Part shown: positions 1 to 7,739 of the stretch, in pieces
Numbering within the stretch: position 1 is the stretch's first letter
Layout: each line of letters begins with the position of its first letter
Assembly (NCBI GenBank): GCA_025353485.1
Contig: JANXQO010000054.1
Span: 1-40,317 of the forward strand
Reading direction: 5' to 3'
Length of the DNA: 40,317 nt
From: Chitinophagales bacterium
Lineage (GTDB): Bacteria > Bacteroidota > Bacteroidia > Chitinophagales > Chitinophagaceae
The notes under the pieces: model-generated
What the model was told of the DNA's origin: nothing
Database searches by the model: none
What the model saw: the letters and a program-made list of their open reading frames with translations, nothing else
Program-made: the position numbers and the translations under genes

Positions 1-1
1 A

Positions 2-382
2 CGGAAAATACTTACAGGACTCAATCCAATGACGACAGACAAAGTGGTTGCAGAATTAACCTTTGATTTTTGGACTGCTTTTTTCAATAAGCAATATGCC
101 AAAGATTGTTGGAAGCCTTTAATGTATGCCTTTCCAATGCTGGCCACACCAAACAAACGCAGGGACAAAATTTCTTACAAACTCAATCACATTCGCAAAT
201 TCAGAAACCGCATTTTTCATTACGAACCTATTTGCAATGACCTTACTGCGTTGGCGACAAACCACAATAACATTTTAGAAATACTCAACTGGATAAATGC
301 AGACATCGTTAACTGGACAAAACAAATTGACCGCTTCGACAACTTATACAAACAAGCAGTTGCTCTCCGTACAGCGACCTGA
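2..382 (+). CDS. Abi-family HEPN protein, C-terminal part (5' end outside window)
   Basis: The reading frame is open from the first bases of the window, before the ATG at 29, so this is probably the 3' part of a longer gene and not a 117-residue protein. It carries the HEPN signature R-N-x-x-x-H (RNRIFH, residues 59-64 counted from the ATG at 29), followed by YEPI. The segment AELTFDFWTAFF just upstream is typical of Abi-like (Abi_2, AbiD/F type) abortive-infection proteins. HEPN proteins with this motif are usually metal-independent RNases; antiphage activity here is inferred from the family only. The gene ends at a TGA, and a structured non-coding block begins within 20 bases of it. The missing N-terminus cannot be judged. 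Confidence 0.72.
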   Translation, partial: RKILTGLNPMTTDKVVAELTFDFWTAFFNKQYAKDCWKPLMYAFPMLATPNKRRDKISYKLNHIRKFRNRIFHYEPICNDLTALATNHNNILEILNWINADIVNWTKQIDRFDNLYKQAVALRTAT

Positions 383-397
383 CCCACCGCACCAAGT

Positions 398-458
398 CAG
401 GCACATTTGCAAGGCACACAAAGCCAACACACAGAAGCCAACCTTGCAAAAGAGCCTG
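398..458. other. Strong hairpin just after the Abi gene
   Basis: CAGGC (398-402) pairs with GCCTG (454-458) and TTTGCAAGG (406-414) pairs with CCTTGCAAA (442-450). The two stems are separated by a symmetric 3/3 internal loop and close a 27-base loop. There is no T-tract, so this is not a classical terminator. It could be a structured RNA trailer or a recombination-type hairpin. Confidence 0.55.
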
Positions 459-539
459 CCTTGTGCCGACGCTTCCGGGACACTCCCTAAGTAATAGCAA
501 CAGTCATTCGGTGGACATACCCTGACGAAGGGCTACCTA

Positions 540-629
540 CAACATGGGTATTGCCAAAATGCAGGCTGACGGAAGCCGTGTTTCAACTTTTTATTCATTG
601 TGCATCTGCATATCCAGCTTGACGTTATC
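540..629. repeat. Dispersed spacer repeat, copy A
   Basis: Blocks shared with the spacer at 2809-2886 occur in the same order: GGCTGAC (564-570), TTCAACTTTT (582-591), then a GTGC/TGCA-rich stretch ending near TTGACGTTA. A separate block, ACAACATGGG (540-549), recurs at 3411-3420. Identity is patchy, so the copies are diverged members of one family. Confidence 0.45.
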
Positions 630-794
630 TATTTAGCTATAAAATATATCATCATCTTTTTTATCTTTACTCAGCATCAGTTAGCCGGGGCGGACGGAAT
701 TCTATTCCCTGCACTTCGGCAATACCTGTCCGTTAGCCGCAACCTTATAGCGACAGTACAAGCCTTTAACTTACCATAAAAAACAGAAAAGATT

Positions 795-1382
795 TTGAAT
801 TTTATCGCAATTGATTTTGAGACGGCAAACAATTTTAGGAGTAGTATCTGCTCAATGGGAGTTGCTATTGTTGAAAACGGCAAACTTGTGAACAGTGAAC
901 ACTTTTTAATTAAGCCGACCCCAAATCATTACGACAGCTTTAATACATTCCTTCATGGCATTGACGATACACAAACAAAAAATAAAAAAGCTTTCAAGCA
1001 ACAATGGAAAGAATTACAAAAGTATTTTCACAACCAAACAATAGTAGCTCACAACGCTTCTTTTGATTGTAGTGTTCTACGATTTACTCTTGATAGTTCC
1101 AAGCTTTTCTACCCTGACTTAGACTATCACTGCACTTACAGGCTTTCACAAGAGTTACTTCCGTTAAGAAGTTTCCGCTTGGACGATGTTTCAAGACATT
1201 TCAAAATAGAACTTAAACATCACAATGCTGAAAGCGATGCTAAAGCATCAGCTTTAATTGCATTACGCATGTGTGAGAAATACAAAGCAAATTCACTTGA
1301 GGAACTTTCAACAGCCATAGGCTTTAAGGTTGGAAAGATTTTCAGAGAAACAAATTCTTACAGACCATTTTTTAAAAGATAA
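795..1382 (+). CDS. DEDDh 3'-5' exonuclease (DnaQ/RNase T-like)
   Basis: This 195-residue protein has the motifs of a DEDDh exonuclease: D7-F-E9 in the first motif, D91 in AHNASFD (Exo II), and H143-N-A-E-S-D148 matching the HxAxxD Exo III motif. Enzymes of this type remove nucleotides from 3' ends with two metal ions; whether this one acts on DNA or RNA cannot be told. The start is TTG: an in-frame stop at 777-779 leaves no upstream ATG, and the family begins almost at once with the xIDFET strand. Its stop is followed by the xseA ATG with a single base between, so translation of the two is probably coupled. A nuclease operon with exonuclease VII suggests shared DNA processing (inference). 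Confidence 0.85.
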   Translation: MNFIAIDFETANNFRSSICSMGVAIVENGKLVNSEHFLIKPTPNHYDSFNTFLHGIDDTQTKNKKAFKQQWKELQKYFHNQTIVAHNASFDCSVLRFTLDSSKLFYPDLDYHCTYRLSQELLPLRSFRLDDVSRHFKIELKHHNAESDAKASALIALRMCEKYKANSLEELSTAIGFKVGKIFRETNSYRPFFKR

Positions 1383-1383
1383 A

Positions 1384-2541
1384 ATGCAGGACATTATTAA
1401 ACTTTCACAGCTTGTTGAACAAATTCAAGAGACCATTCAAACACAGTTTGATAATGAAGTGTTTTGGATTTCAGCAAGGATAATGGATGTAAAAAAGTAT
1501 GAAACAAACAGACGATGCTATCTAAAGTTAGAAGAATATGAAAACGGAATAAAGACAACAGAGATAAGAGCTGTTTTTTGGGCAAATTACTATCACGAAA
1601 TTGAGAAATTTGAAAAAGTAATCAAACAACCTTTCAAAGACGGAACAGAAATAATTTGCAAAGTCAAAGTTAGATTTCACAAGGTTTACGGACTTAACCT
1701 TGATGTGATGCAAATAGACGTGGCTCACACTTTAGGAATTCTTGAACTTGAACGACAACAGACACTTGAAAAGCTATTAAAAGAAAACCCAAAAACAATT
1801 CAGCTTTTTGATGGAGTTTATAAAACATACAACAACCGTTTACAACTTCCGCTTGTTATTGAAAACATTGCTTTGATAACAGCACCGAACTCTGACGGAC
1901 AAAGAGATTTTCAGCAAGAGATAAAAAGAAACAAACACGACTACACATTCTCAGTTACCGAATTTCTCACGACTATTCAAGGCGACACGGCACATAAACT
2001 TATTTTGGAGCAACTCAACCTAATTGAAAAAAATAAACAGAGATTTGACGTTGTTGCTATTGTTCGTGGCGGTGGTTCGCAAACAGACTTCAAACCGTTT
2101 GACGATTACGAACTCTCAAAGTGTGTTGCAAATTTCTCAATTCCAATTTTTACAGGTATTGGACACGACAGAAACCAAAGCACCGTTGATTTAATGGCAA
2201 GAGAACAAAAGACACCAACCAAAGTCGCTTCGCTCTTTATTGAACATAACTTTGAGTTTGAAAATTCACTCATTGACTTAAAAACAAGATTAGCCGATGC
2301 AGTAAAGGAAGGGCTTGAGAACGCAAAAGATGAATTAGGCCACGCCAAACGCATTGTCAAACTATCGAGTCCTCAAGCAATCCTCAACAGAGGTTTTGCA
2401 ATTATTATGAGCAACAATAAAATTGTAGTTGACCCGAAGACAATTAAAGAAAATTCTCAACTCCAAACTTTATTAAAGGATGAAACAATTTATAGTACTG
2501 TAACTAAAAAGACAAAAAATGAAAACCGACTTAACATATAG
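1384..2541 (+). CDS. xseA: Exonuclease VII large subunit
   Basis: This is the catalytic subunit of exonuclease VII, which cuts single-stranded DNA into short oligonucleotides. The N-terminus contains the OB-fold segment (FWISARIMDV), and the catalytic region has VRGGGSQTDF near residue 228 and TGIGHDRNQ near residue 257, followed by the KTPTKVA segment. At 385 residues it is slightly shorter than the E. coli enzyme, as expected for Bacteroidota versions. I chose the ATG at 1384 because it lies one base after the exonuclease stop and directly precedes the conserved KLSQL segment. An in-frame upstream start at 1330 would add 18 residues encoded inside the exonuclease gene. The end overlaps xseB by 23 bases. 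Whether this is the only XseA of the genome or an accessory copy cannot be seen here. Confidence 0.9.
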   Translation: MQDIIKLSQLVEQIQETIQTQFDNEVFWISARIMDVKKYETNRRCYLKLEEYENGIKTTEIRAVFWANYYHEIEKFEKVIKQPFKDGTEIICKVKVRFHKVYGLNLDVMQIDVAHTLGILELERQQTLEKLLKENPKTIQLFDGVYKTYNNRLQLPLVIENIALITAPNSDGQRDFQQEIKRNKHDYTFSVTEFLTTIQGDTAHKLILEQLNLIEKNKQRFDVVAIVRGGGSQTDFKPFDDYELSKCVANFSIPIFTGIGHDRNQSTVDLMAREQKTPTKVASLFIEHNFEFENSLIDLKTRLADAVKEGLENAKDELGHAKRIVKLSSPQAILNRGFAIIMSNNKIVVDPKTIKENSQLQTLLKDETIYSTVTKKTKNENRLNI

Positions 2542-2740
2542 TGATGCTTATTCAAAACTTGAAGAACTTGTAGAGCAACTTGAAGAAGGCAATATTCCTC
2601 TTGATAAACTTTCACTAAAAGTGAAACAGGCAAACGAATTAATATCAATTTGTGAAAACAAGCTGCGTAACATCCAAACAGAAGTTAACGAAACAATCAA
2701 GGCGGTAACTAAACGACAGAAAAAGAAAGGCAGCGGCTAA
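2519..2740 (+). CDS. xseB: Exonuclease VII small subunit
   Basis: This 73-residue protein is helical and charged. It has the XseB pattern: a first helix YSDAYSKLEELVEQLEEG, the turn NIPLDKL, and a second helix ending LISICENKLR. Several copies of XseB bind each XseA and control its activity. The ATG lies inside the end of xseA (23-base overlap), which implies coupled translation. The C-terminus is basic (KRQKKK). The stop codon TAA sits directly at the beginning of the next structured spacer. Confidence 0.9.
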   Translation: MKTDLTYSDAYSKLEELVEQLEEGNIPLDKLSLKVKQANELISICENKLRNIQTEVNETIKAVTKRQKKKGSG

Positions 2741-2909
2741 CAGCGAGGTTTTGCGTCAGGGGGGCGACGAATAAATCCTCATCTTAGTGCTACTATCAGC
2801 GGCATACCGGGCTGACCGAACATATATGAGCGACAGAATATATTTTCAACTTTTGTGCTTTTTCGTTGTGTGCAAGCCGACATGACACCTAAAAAAATTA
2901 AGACAGACA
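2741..2909. repeat. Dispersed spacer repeat, copy B
   Basis: This spacer begins at the xseB stop and ends before the lipoprotein ATG. It contains GGGCTGAC (2808-2815), TTCAACTTTT (2845-2854) and a TTGTGTGCAAGC run ending in CGACATGAC (2878-2886). The first two blocks match copy A at 564-591 in order and orientation. CGACATGAC recurs at the end of the following gene (3390-3398). No open reading frame of note is present. Confidence 0.5.
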
Positions 2910-3401
2910 ATGCAAAGATTTTTAAATGCCTTCTTTTGCACTTTATTTTTCTGCGGACTTTTATCTTGCAATTCGACAAAAAATATATTTGGTGTTTATA
3001 AATCAAATTTTGGAGTTGGCGGCTTTTTCGGAACAACTGTTAGACTATATTCGGACTCAAGTTTTACTTTTAGAATGAGTGGTGATTTAGCTTATGACAC
3101 AGCCGCAGGACATTTTCAGATTTCTAAAAATTCCATCATTTTAATTTATAAGCCTTTGACGATTGACACTTCTTCGGAATATCAAACAATGAAAGAATCA
3201 TTTTCAATTCATGAGGCAATAACAGGCAATCATAATCTTCGTGAACCAACTAAGTATTTGGTAGGATATAATAAACTTTTTTTGACAGACAAAAATGGTT
3301 TCAAAGTAAAACGACAATGGGGTTATTCAAAGCACAGAAAATATATTTTGTTTGGAAAACATTGGTACATGAAAAGATATTTTTTGAGGCGACATGACTG
3401 A
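2910..3401 (+). CDS. Putative lipoprotein of unknown function
   Basis: This 163-residue protein is not recognised. The N-terminus is a lipoprotein signal: hydrophobic segment LNAFFCTLFFCGLL followed by LLSC, with Cys at position 20, and then a Ser/Asn-rich linker. The mature part has short beta-prone stretches and a basic, aromatic C-terminus (KRYFLRRHD). The gene sits alone between structured spacers and shares no operon. Its last codons and stop overlap a second copy of CGACATGAC, the 9-mer that also lies 24 bases before its start. The pattern of one gene between related spacers suggests an acquired cassette. Confidence 0.7.
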   Translation: MQRFLNAFFCTLFFCGLLSCNSTKNIFGVYKSNFGVGGFFGTTVRLYSDSSFTFRMSGDLAYDTAAGHFQISKNSIILIYKPLTIDTSSEYQTMKESFSIHEAITGNHNLREPTKYLVGYNKLFLTDKNGFKVKRQWGYSKHRKYILFGKHWYMKRYFLRRHD

Positions 3402-3548
3402 AGCCTGCACACAACATGGGACCACTATTGCACAACCTTAATTATAAAAAACTATTTGTAGTTTCTCATTACAGGCATTTAGAAGCTTTTGTGGCGGGGC
3501 TATTTTTTATTTTTTACAAAGCATAGCGATTGTCTTAAAATAAGTTAC
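3402..3548. other. Spacer with partial copy of the repeat family
   Basis: ACAACATGGG at 3411-3420 matches 540-549 of copy A, and both are followed by a TATTGC stretch. The rest is AT-rich and shows no gene. It marks the right edge of the accessory region before the DUF6970 gene. Confidence 0.35.
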
Positions 3549-3896
3549 TTACTTATTTTCCCAAACTACTTTTTTATTTGTTGCATTGGCAAAAAAGTCT
3601 GAAATTTTTCCATCTCCTTTACCGGTTATCCCTCCATCCGGCGCACCCAAATAATCGCAATCGCTATTGTATACCGGGTTGAATTGATCGCAGCACCCGG
3701 TGGTTATATAAAAAACTGCTGTGCCTTTATATGTGTATTGTGTAACTGATTGCGGTGGATTTACTTTTGTATCCGTTTTCATTCCTTCAATCTTTGTTAC
3801 CAAACAGGGTGGCATTCCGCTTATTCCCTGCTTTTTATTTCCCGCACAAGACATCAATAAAAAAATTGCACAGCTTATTACAATTCTGTTTCTCAT
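3549..3896 (-). CDS. DUF6970-type lipoprotein
   Basis: This 115-residue protein has an N-terminal lipoprotein signal (IFLLMSC, Cys at 17). The rest fits the DUF6970 family: CLVTKIEG, a VTQYTYKGTAVFYITTGCCDQFNPVYNSDCDY region, and PDGGITGKGDGKISDF. The paired cysteines of TGCC and the later SDCDY are family features and may form disulfides or bind metal. Function is unknown. It is convergent with the lipoprotein gene at 2910 and divergent from obg, so it is probably transcribed alone. It is the first gene after the accessory region on the left. Confidence 0.75.
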   Translation of the reverse strand: MRNRIVISCAIFLLMSCAGNKKQGISGMPPCLVTKIEGMKTDTKVNPPQSVTQYTYKGTAVFYITTGCCDQFNPVYNSDCDYLGAPDGGITGKGDGKISDFFANATNKKVVWENK

Positions 3897-3962
3897 TTTA
3901 TAAAACTTTAATTATTACCTACAAAAACAATTCCTAAAAAAACTTTGCTGACCTTTACCACA

Positions 3963-4964
3963 ATGGAAAGAACAAATTTTGTAGACCAGATAAAAATTTT
4001 TTGTCATAGTGGCCATGGTGGCGCTGGCAGTAAACATTTTATGCGCAACAAATTAACTGCGTATGGCGGCCCCGATGGTGGAGATGGTGGCAGAGGGGCT
4101 CATATTATTTTACGGGGTAATAAAAATTTGTGGACATTATTACACTTACGGTATTATAAAAATGTATTGGCAGATGATGGCGAAAACGGAAGTAAAAATA
4201 ATTGTACCGGAAAAGATGGAAAGGATATAATTATAGAAGTGCCGCTGGGTACCATTGCGAAAAAGGAAGAATCAGGAATACAGGAAGCAGAGATACTGGA
4301 AGATGGCCAGGAAATAATCTGGTTAAAAGGTGGACGGGGAGGGTTGGGAAATTCAAATTTTGCAACGCCAACCAACCAGGCTCCTGAACATTCGCAACCC
4401 GGTGAGCCGGGGGAAGAAGGTTATAAAATATTGGAGCTGAAAGTATTGGCAGACGTGGGTTTAGTGGGATTCCCCAACGCCGGTAAATCAACGTTACTTT
4501 CTGTAGTAACTGCAGCCAAACCAAAAATTGCTGACTATGCTTTTACAACATTGATCCCTCAGCTTGGTATGGTAGAATACAGGGATGATAAAAGTTTTTG
4601 TATAGCTGACCTTCCCGGAATTATTGAAGGAGCTGCAGAAGGAAAAGGTTTAGGGCACCGGTTTTTGCGGCATATAGAACGTAATTCGGTTTTACTTTTT
4701 TTAATACCAGCAGACAGTAATGACCATAAAAAAGAATTTGAAATTTTGCTGAATGAACTGGAGCAATATAATCCTGAGTTATTAGACAAAAAATTTATTA
4801 TTGCCATAAGCAAAAGCGATATGCTTGATACCGAATTAAAAGATGCGATTGAAAAAGAACTTCCTGAAAATATTCCGCATTTATTTATCTCATCAATTGC
4901 CAATAAAGGTTTGGTTGAATTAAAAGATATGTTGTGGAAAGCTTTAAACAACGAAAAAGAATAA
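3963..4964 (+). CDS. obg: GTPase Obg/CgtA
   Basis: Obg is a ribosome-associated GTPase that acts in 50S subunit maturation and in stress and growth control. The N-terminal glycine-rich Obg fold is clear ([32 protein letters not shown]). The G domain has the P-loop GFPNAGKST (169-177), DLPG (216-219) and SKSD (283-286), a variant of the usual NKxD. At 333 residues it lacks the extra C-terminal domain of some Obg proteins. I chose the ATG at 3963; a TTG 18 bases upstream would add MLTFTT, which does not fit the family start. It is followed after 9 bases by a small secreted-protein gene and then the lipid-kinase gene, probably one operon. Confidence 0.93.
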   Translation: MERTNFVDQIKIFCHSGHGGAGSKHFMRNKLTAYGGPDGGDGGRGAHIILRGNKNLWTLLHLRYYKNVLADDGENGSKNNCTGKDGKDIIIEVPLGTIAKKEESGIQEAEILEDGQEIIWLKGGRGGLGNSNFATPTNQAPEHSQPGEPGEEGYKILELKVLADVGLVGFPNAGKSTLLSVVTAAKPKIADYAFTTLIPQLGMVEYRDDKSFCIADLPGIIEGAAEGKGLGHRFLRHIERNSVLLFLIPADSNDHKKEFEILLNELEQYNPELLDKKFIIAISKSDMLDTELKDAIEKELPENIPHLFISSIANKGLVELKDMLWKALNNEKE

Positions 4965-4973
4965 AAGAAATTT

Positions 4974-5411
4974 ATGCATAACAGGGTTCCCTTATTAGTA
5001 TTATTTACATTACTATTTTCTGTAAAGTTGTTTGCACAAAAAGATGTTGTAACACTTATCATAAAGGGAAAAAAAGTTGGTGAACAAAATATATCGGAAA
5101 GCCCATCTGCTATAAGCGTAAATAAAATGAAGTATAAAAAGATTTCTGATCTTACTGTGATAATAAAACAAAGTACAGTTAACAAGGTTTATAAGAGAAC
5201 TTTACAAATTACGGATGAAAATGAAAGCATGTTATTTTCGGTTAACGAACAAAGATCGAAAGTTGGGTTGTACAAAATAAATCTTACCAAAATACGGCAT
5301 CAACTTTTACAACAGGATATCATCAAAGTTTATCTGGCAGAAGATCCTGCAAATGATATGATGAAATTGCCTTCGAAAAGAAACTTATTAGCAGAGTTAC
5401 ATTTAAGGTAA
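4974..5411 (+). CDS. Small secreted protein of unknown function
   Basis: This 145-residue protein has a cleavable signal peptide: RVPLLVLFTLLFSVKLFA with an AQ cleavage site near residue 22. The mature part is basic and beta-rich, with no recognised motif. It lies 9 bases after obg and 3 bases before the lipid-kinase gene, so it is almost certainly co-transcribed with both. I do not recognise a family. A periplasmic or surface location is inferred from the signal peptide. Confidence 0.7.
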   Translation: MHNRVPLLVLFTLLFSVKLFAQKDVVTLIIKGKKVGEQNISESPSAISVNKMKYKKISDLTVIIKQSTVNKVYKRTLQITDENESMLFSVNEQRSKVGLYKINLTKIRHQLLQQDIIKVYLAEDPANDMMKLPSKRNLLAELHLR

Positions 5412-5414
5412 TAC

Positions 5415-6311
5415 ATGAACCGCAAGATCCTCTATTTTATCAATCCTGTTTCCGGGCCCAAACGTACAAATCTATTGCCGGAGGTACTGATGGGGAAAAC
5501 ACTTGCTCAAAATATATTTTGCGAAATTTTATTTACAGCGGCTGATGGCGAATATCCTTTTCTTGCAGATAAAATAAAAAACGAAGGGTTTACAGATGTG
5601 GTTGTTTGCGGCGGCGATGGAACAGTTAATCAAATTACTTCTTCACTGCTTGGTATAGATATAAACATAGGAATTATCCCTATTGGCTCTGGTAATGGTT
5701 TAGCCCTGGCGGCAAAAATTCCGCGAAATATTAAGAAAGCATTGAAGGTAATATTTACAGGTAATTCAACATTTATTGACGCATTTTTTATTAATGAAAA
5801 ATTTAGCTGTATGCTTTGCGGTGTAGGGTTTGATGCACAGGTTGCACATGATTTTGCACAGAAGCCCAAACGGGGACTTGCGACGTATATAAAACAATCA
5901 GTAAAAAATTTTATAAAAGCAGAGCCATACCGGTTTGATATAACGCTTGAAGGAAAAACATTTTCCACCGATGCCTATTTTATAAGTGTTGCCAACAGTA
6001 ACCAGTTCGGAAATAATTTTACCATTGCTCCCAAAGCAAGCCTGCAGGATGGTTTGCTGGATATTATTGTTGCAAAAAAAATGAGTAAAGTAAGAATGAT
6101 ATGGGCCATACTAAAACAAATACGATCAGGCGAAGTGGGAACACAGGAAGAAAATTTTCATAAAAAGGAAGTGCTTTATTTTCAAACTGATAAATTAATT
6201 ATTCATAATCATCAGTTAGCGCCTTTGCATATTGATGGTGATCCTGCACAGACTTCTAAAAAATTTAAGATAGAAATTCTGCCAAAGGCATTTAAACTTA
6301 TTATGCCATAG
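5415..6311 (+). CDS. Diacylglycerol kinase-like lipid kinase (YegS/DgkB type)
   Basis: This 298-residue protein has the diacylglycerol-kinase catalytic fold. The nucleotide-binding motif GGDGT is at residues 66-70, followed by GIIPIGSGNGLA and the C-terminal LHIDGDPAQ segment. Such enzymes phosphorylate diacylglycerol or related lipids at the inner face of the membrane; some relatives act on sphingoid or other lipids. The substrate cannot be told from sequence. Length and motif order are normal for the family. The gene follows the secreted-protein gene by 3 bases and ends convergently with rodA, 50 bases away, with no clear terminator hairpin between them. Confidence 0.85.
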   Translation: MNRKILYFINPVSGPKRTNLLPEVLMGKTLAQNIFCEILFTAADGEYPFLADKIKNEGFTDVVVCGGDGTVNQITSSLLGIDINIGIIPIGSGNGLALAAKIPRNIKKALKVIFTGNSTFIDAFFINEKFSCMLCGVGFDAQVAHDFAQKPKRGLATYIKQSVKNFIKAEPYRFDITLEGKTFSTDAYFISVANSNQFGNNFTIAPKASLQDGLLDIIVAKKMSKVRMIWAILKQIRSGEVGTQEENFHKKEVLYFQTDKLIIHNHQLAPLHIDGDPAQTSKKFKIEILPKAFKLIMP

Positions 6312-6361
6312 AAATTGTTATAGGTAATGTAGAATTCAATCATTAACCCTGATTCAGACAA

Positions 6362-7717
6362 TTATCTTAACACCATCTGCCGGTCAGCATCTAATCTTAC
6401 TAAAATAAAAATAAGAACAGTAAATGTCAGCAAAGATGATCCGCCATAACTAAGCAGCGGTAATGTTATCCCGATAACAGGTGCCAGCCCGATCGTCATG
6501 CAAATATTAATTGTGACGTGAAAAAAGATAATACCTGCAACGCTGTATGCATACACTCTGCTGAAAGTGCTTCGCTGCCGTTCGGCGATAAAAACAATTC
6601 TTAATAAAAACAAAAGATAAAGCAGCACAACTAATGCGCTTCCCCAAAAACCAAAATTTTCTCCCACGGAAGTAAAAATAAAATCAGTGTGTTGTTCAGG
6701 TACAAAATCGCCCTGGGTTTGGGTTCCCTTTAAAAAACCTTTACCCCAAAATCCGCCGGAACCTATAGCAATTTTTGATTGCTTTACATTGTAATCTGAT
6801 TTTTCTTTCTTTTTCTTTTTAGTAGAAAGCGCTCCTTTTTGCTGATCTAATTCTACTGCAGCCACTTTACTTTCCGGAACATAATCAACTCCAAAAGTGT
6901 TCATTATTCTTTCAACCTGGTAGGGATGAAGAACATGGTTAAAAACATAGGGAACCGCAAAACGCTGAATGCTTACGCATAAGATCCAGATGCCCATAAC
7001 TATTAATAGAAGAGATTTATTACGCATTACTATTCTCCTCATAAAATACAAAACTGCACCGGCAATAAGTGTTAGAATTATTGCCAGTGTATTTTTTTCA
7101 ATGAGGATGGTGGCAACAAATAATACTGCCAAAGAGAAACCTATTATCAGGTATATTGGCGGCAGGCCTTCACGATACATTGGAAATAAAAATGCAAAAT
7201 ATACAAGCGCCAAACCGGTTTCGTTTTGCAGTAAAGAAAACCCAATCGGTATCAATGCAAACAATGCTGCAATGATCTGCGACTTTGTTTTATCAAAATC
7301 TGTTTCTGACCGGGAAAGATATTTTGCGAGAGCAAGTGCAGTAAAAACCTTACACGTTTCTACCGGTTGAAGATTAAAGAACCCCAGCGGTATCCAGGAT
7401 TTAGAACCATTGATCTCTCTGCCAACAACAAATGTTGCCATCATTAAAAGCAAACCAAATGCATAGCTGAGATTGGCTGTAGCCGTAAAAAGTTTGCTAT
7501 CTGTAAGCAGTAAAAAAGTTGCTGCAACTATAGAAATACCAATGAATAAAAGTTGTTTTGAATAATTTTTTTTTAGTCCGATTATACTCTGTAAAATATT
7601 TTCCTGGCTGCGGTGTTCTACTGAAAAAATGCAAAGGAAACCAATGGTAATAAAAATGATGTATAGCCATACAATTATCCAGTCTACCCCTTTTGATATT
7701 ACAGCTTCGTTGTGCAT
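6362..7717 (-). CDS. rodA: Peptidoglycan glycosyltransferase RodA
   Basis: This is the SEDS-family polymerase that works with PBP2 in side-wall elongation. It has many hydrophobic segments, the NETGLALVYFAF region, and the C-terminal VIGITLPLLSYGGSSLLT signature of RodA/FtsW. At 451 residues it is longer than E. coli RodA. The extra length is a charged insert around residues 285-310 (LSTKKKKKEKSDYN), probably a loop between membrane segments. It lies 22 bases after the PBP2 gene and is the last gene of the minus-strand elongation operon. Pairing with PBP2 in the same operon favours RodA over FtsW. Confidence 0.9.
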   Translation of the reverse strand: MHNEAVISKGVDWIIVWLYIIFITIGFLCIFSVEHRSQENILQSIIGLKKNYSKQLLFIGISIVAATFLLLTDSKLFTATANLSYAFGLLLMMATFVVGREINGSKSWIPLGFFNLQPVETCKVFTALALAKYLSRSETDFDKTKSQIIAALFALIPIGFSLLQNETGLALVYFAFLFPMYREGLPPIYLIIGFSLAVLFVATILIEKNTLAIILTLIAGAVLYFMRRIVMRNKSLLLIVMGIWILCVSIQRFAVPYVFNHVLHPYQVERIMNTFGVDYVPESKVAAVELDQQKGALSTKKKKKEKSDYNVKQSKIAIGSGGFWGKGFLKGTQTQGDFVPEQHTDFIFTSVGENFGFWGSALVVLLYLLFLLRIVFIAERQRSTFSRVYAYSVAGIIFFHVTINICMTIGLAPVIGITLPLLSYGGSSLLTFTVLIFILVRLDADRQMVLR

Positions 7718-7739
7718 TAATTTTTTATGAAAAGTAATT

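Larger units (their letters stand above)
383..794. other. 412-bp non-coding spacer with hairpin and repeat blocks
   Basis: I see no convincing gene here. The spacer starts with a strong imperfect hairpin (398-458). It then carries a block (540-629) that resembles the spacers after xseB and after the lipoprotein gene at 2910. It also has two direct copies of GTTAGCCG (680-687 and 732-739). It is richer in GC than the genes around it, apart from an AT-rich stretch near 630-670. No tRNA-like or rRNA-like sequence was recognised. Confidence 0.5.

Noticed and set aside
297-494. Short plus-strand frame overlapping the Abi gene end
   Set aside because: It overlaps the Abi frame and the hairpin, and its composition is that of the spacer and not of a protein.
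383-794. Integron attC site
   Set aside because: Sequences such as GTTAGCC come near the core GTTRRRY, but the third R position fails, no matching inverse core is found at the right distance, and no integrase gene is in the window.
1330-1383. Upstream start of xseA
   Set aside because: The added 18 residues lie inside the exonuclease gene and do not resemble the family; the ATG at 1384 fits translational coupling.
4559-5185. 208-residue minus-strand reading frame opposite obg
   Set aside because: It is the antisense of well-conserved obg and of the next gene, is rich in Ser and Phe as expected for a shadow frame, and has no recognisable domain.
6969-7370. 133-residue plus-strand frame opposite rodA
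   Set aside because: It is antisense to conserved membrane segments of RodA and has no recognisable domain.
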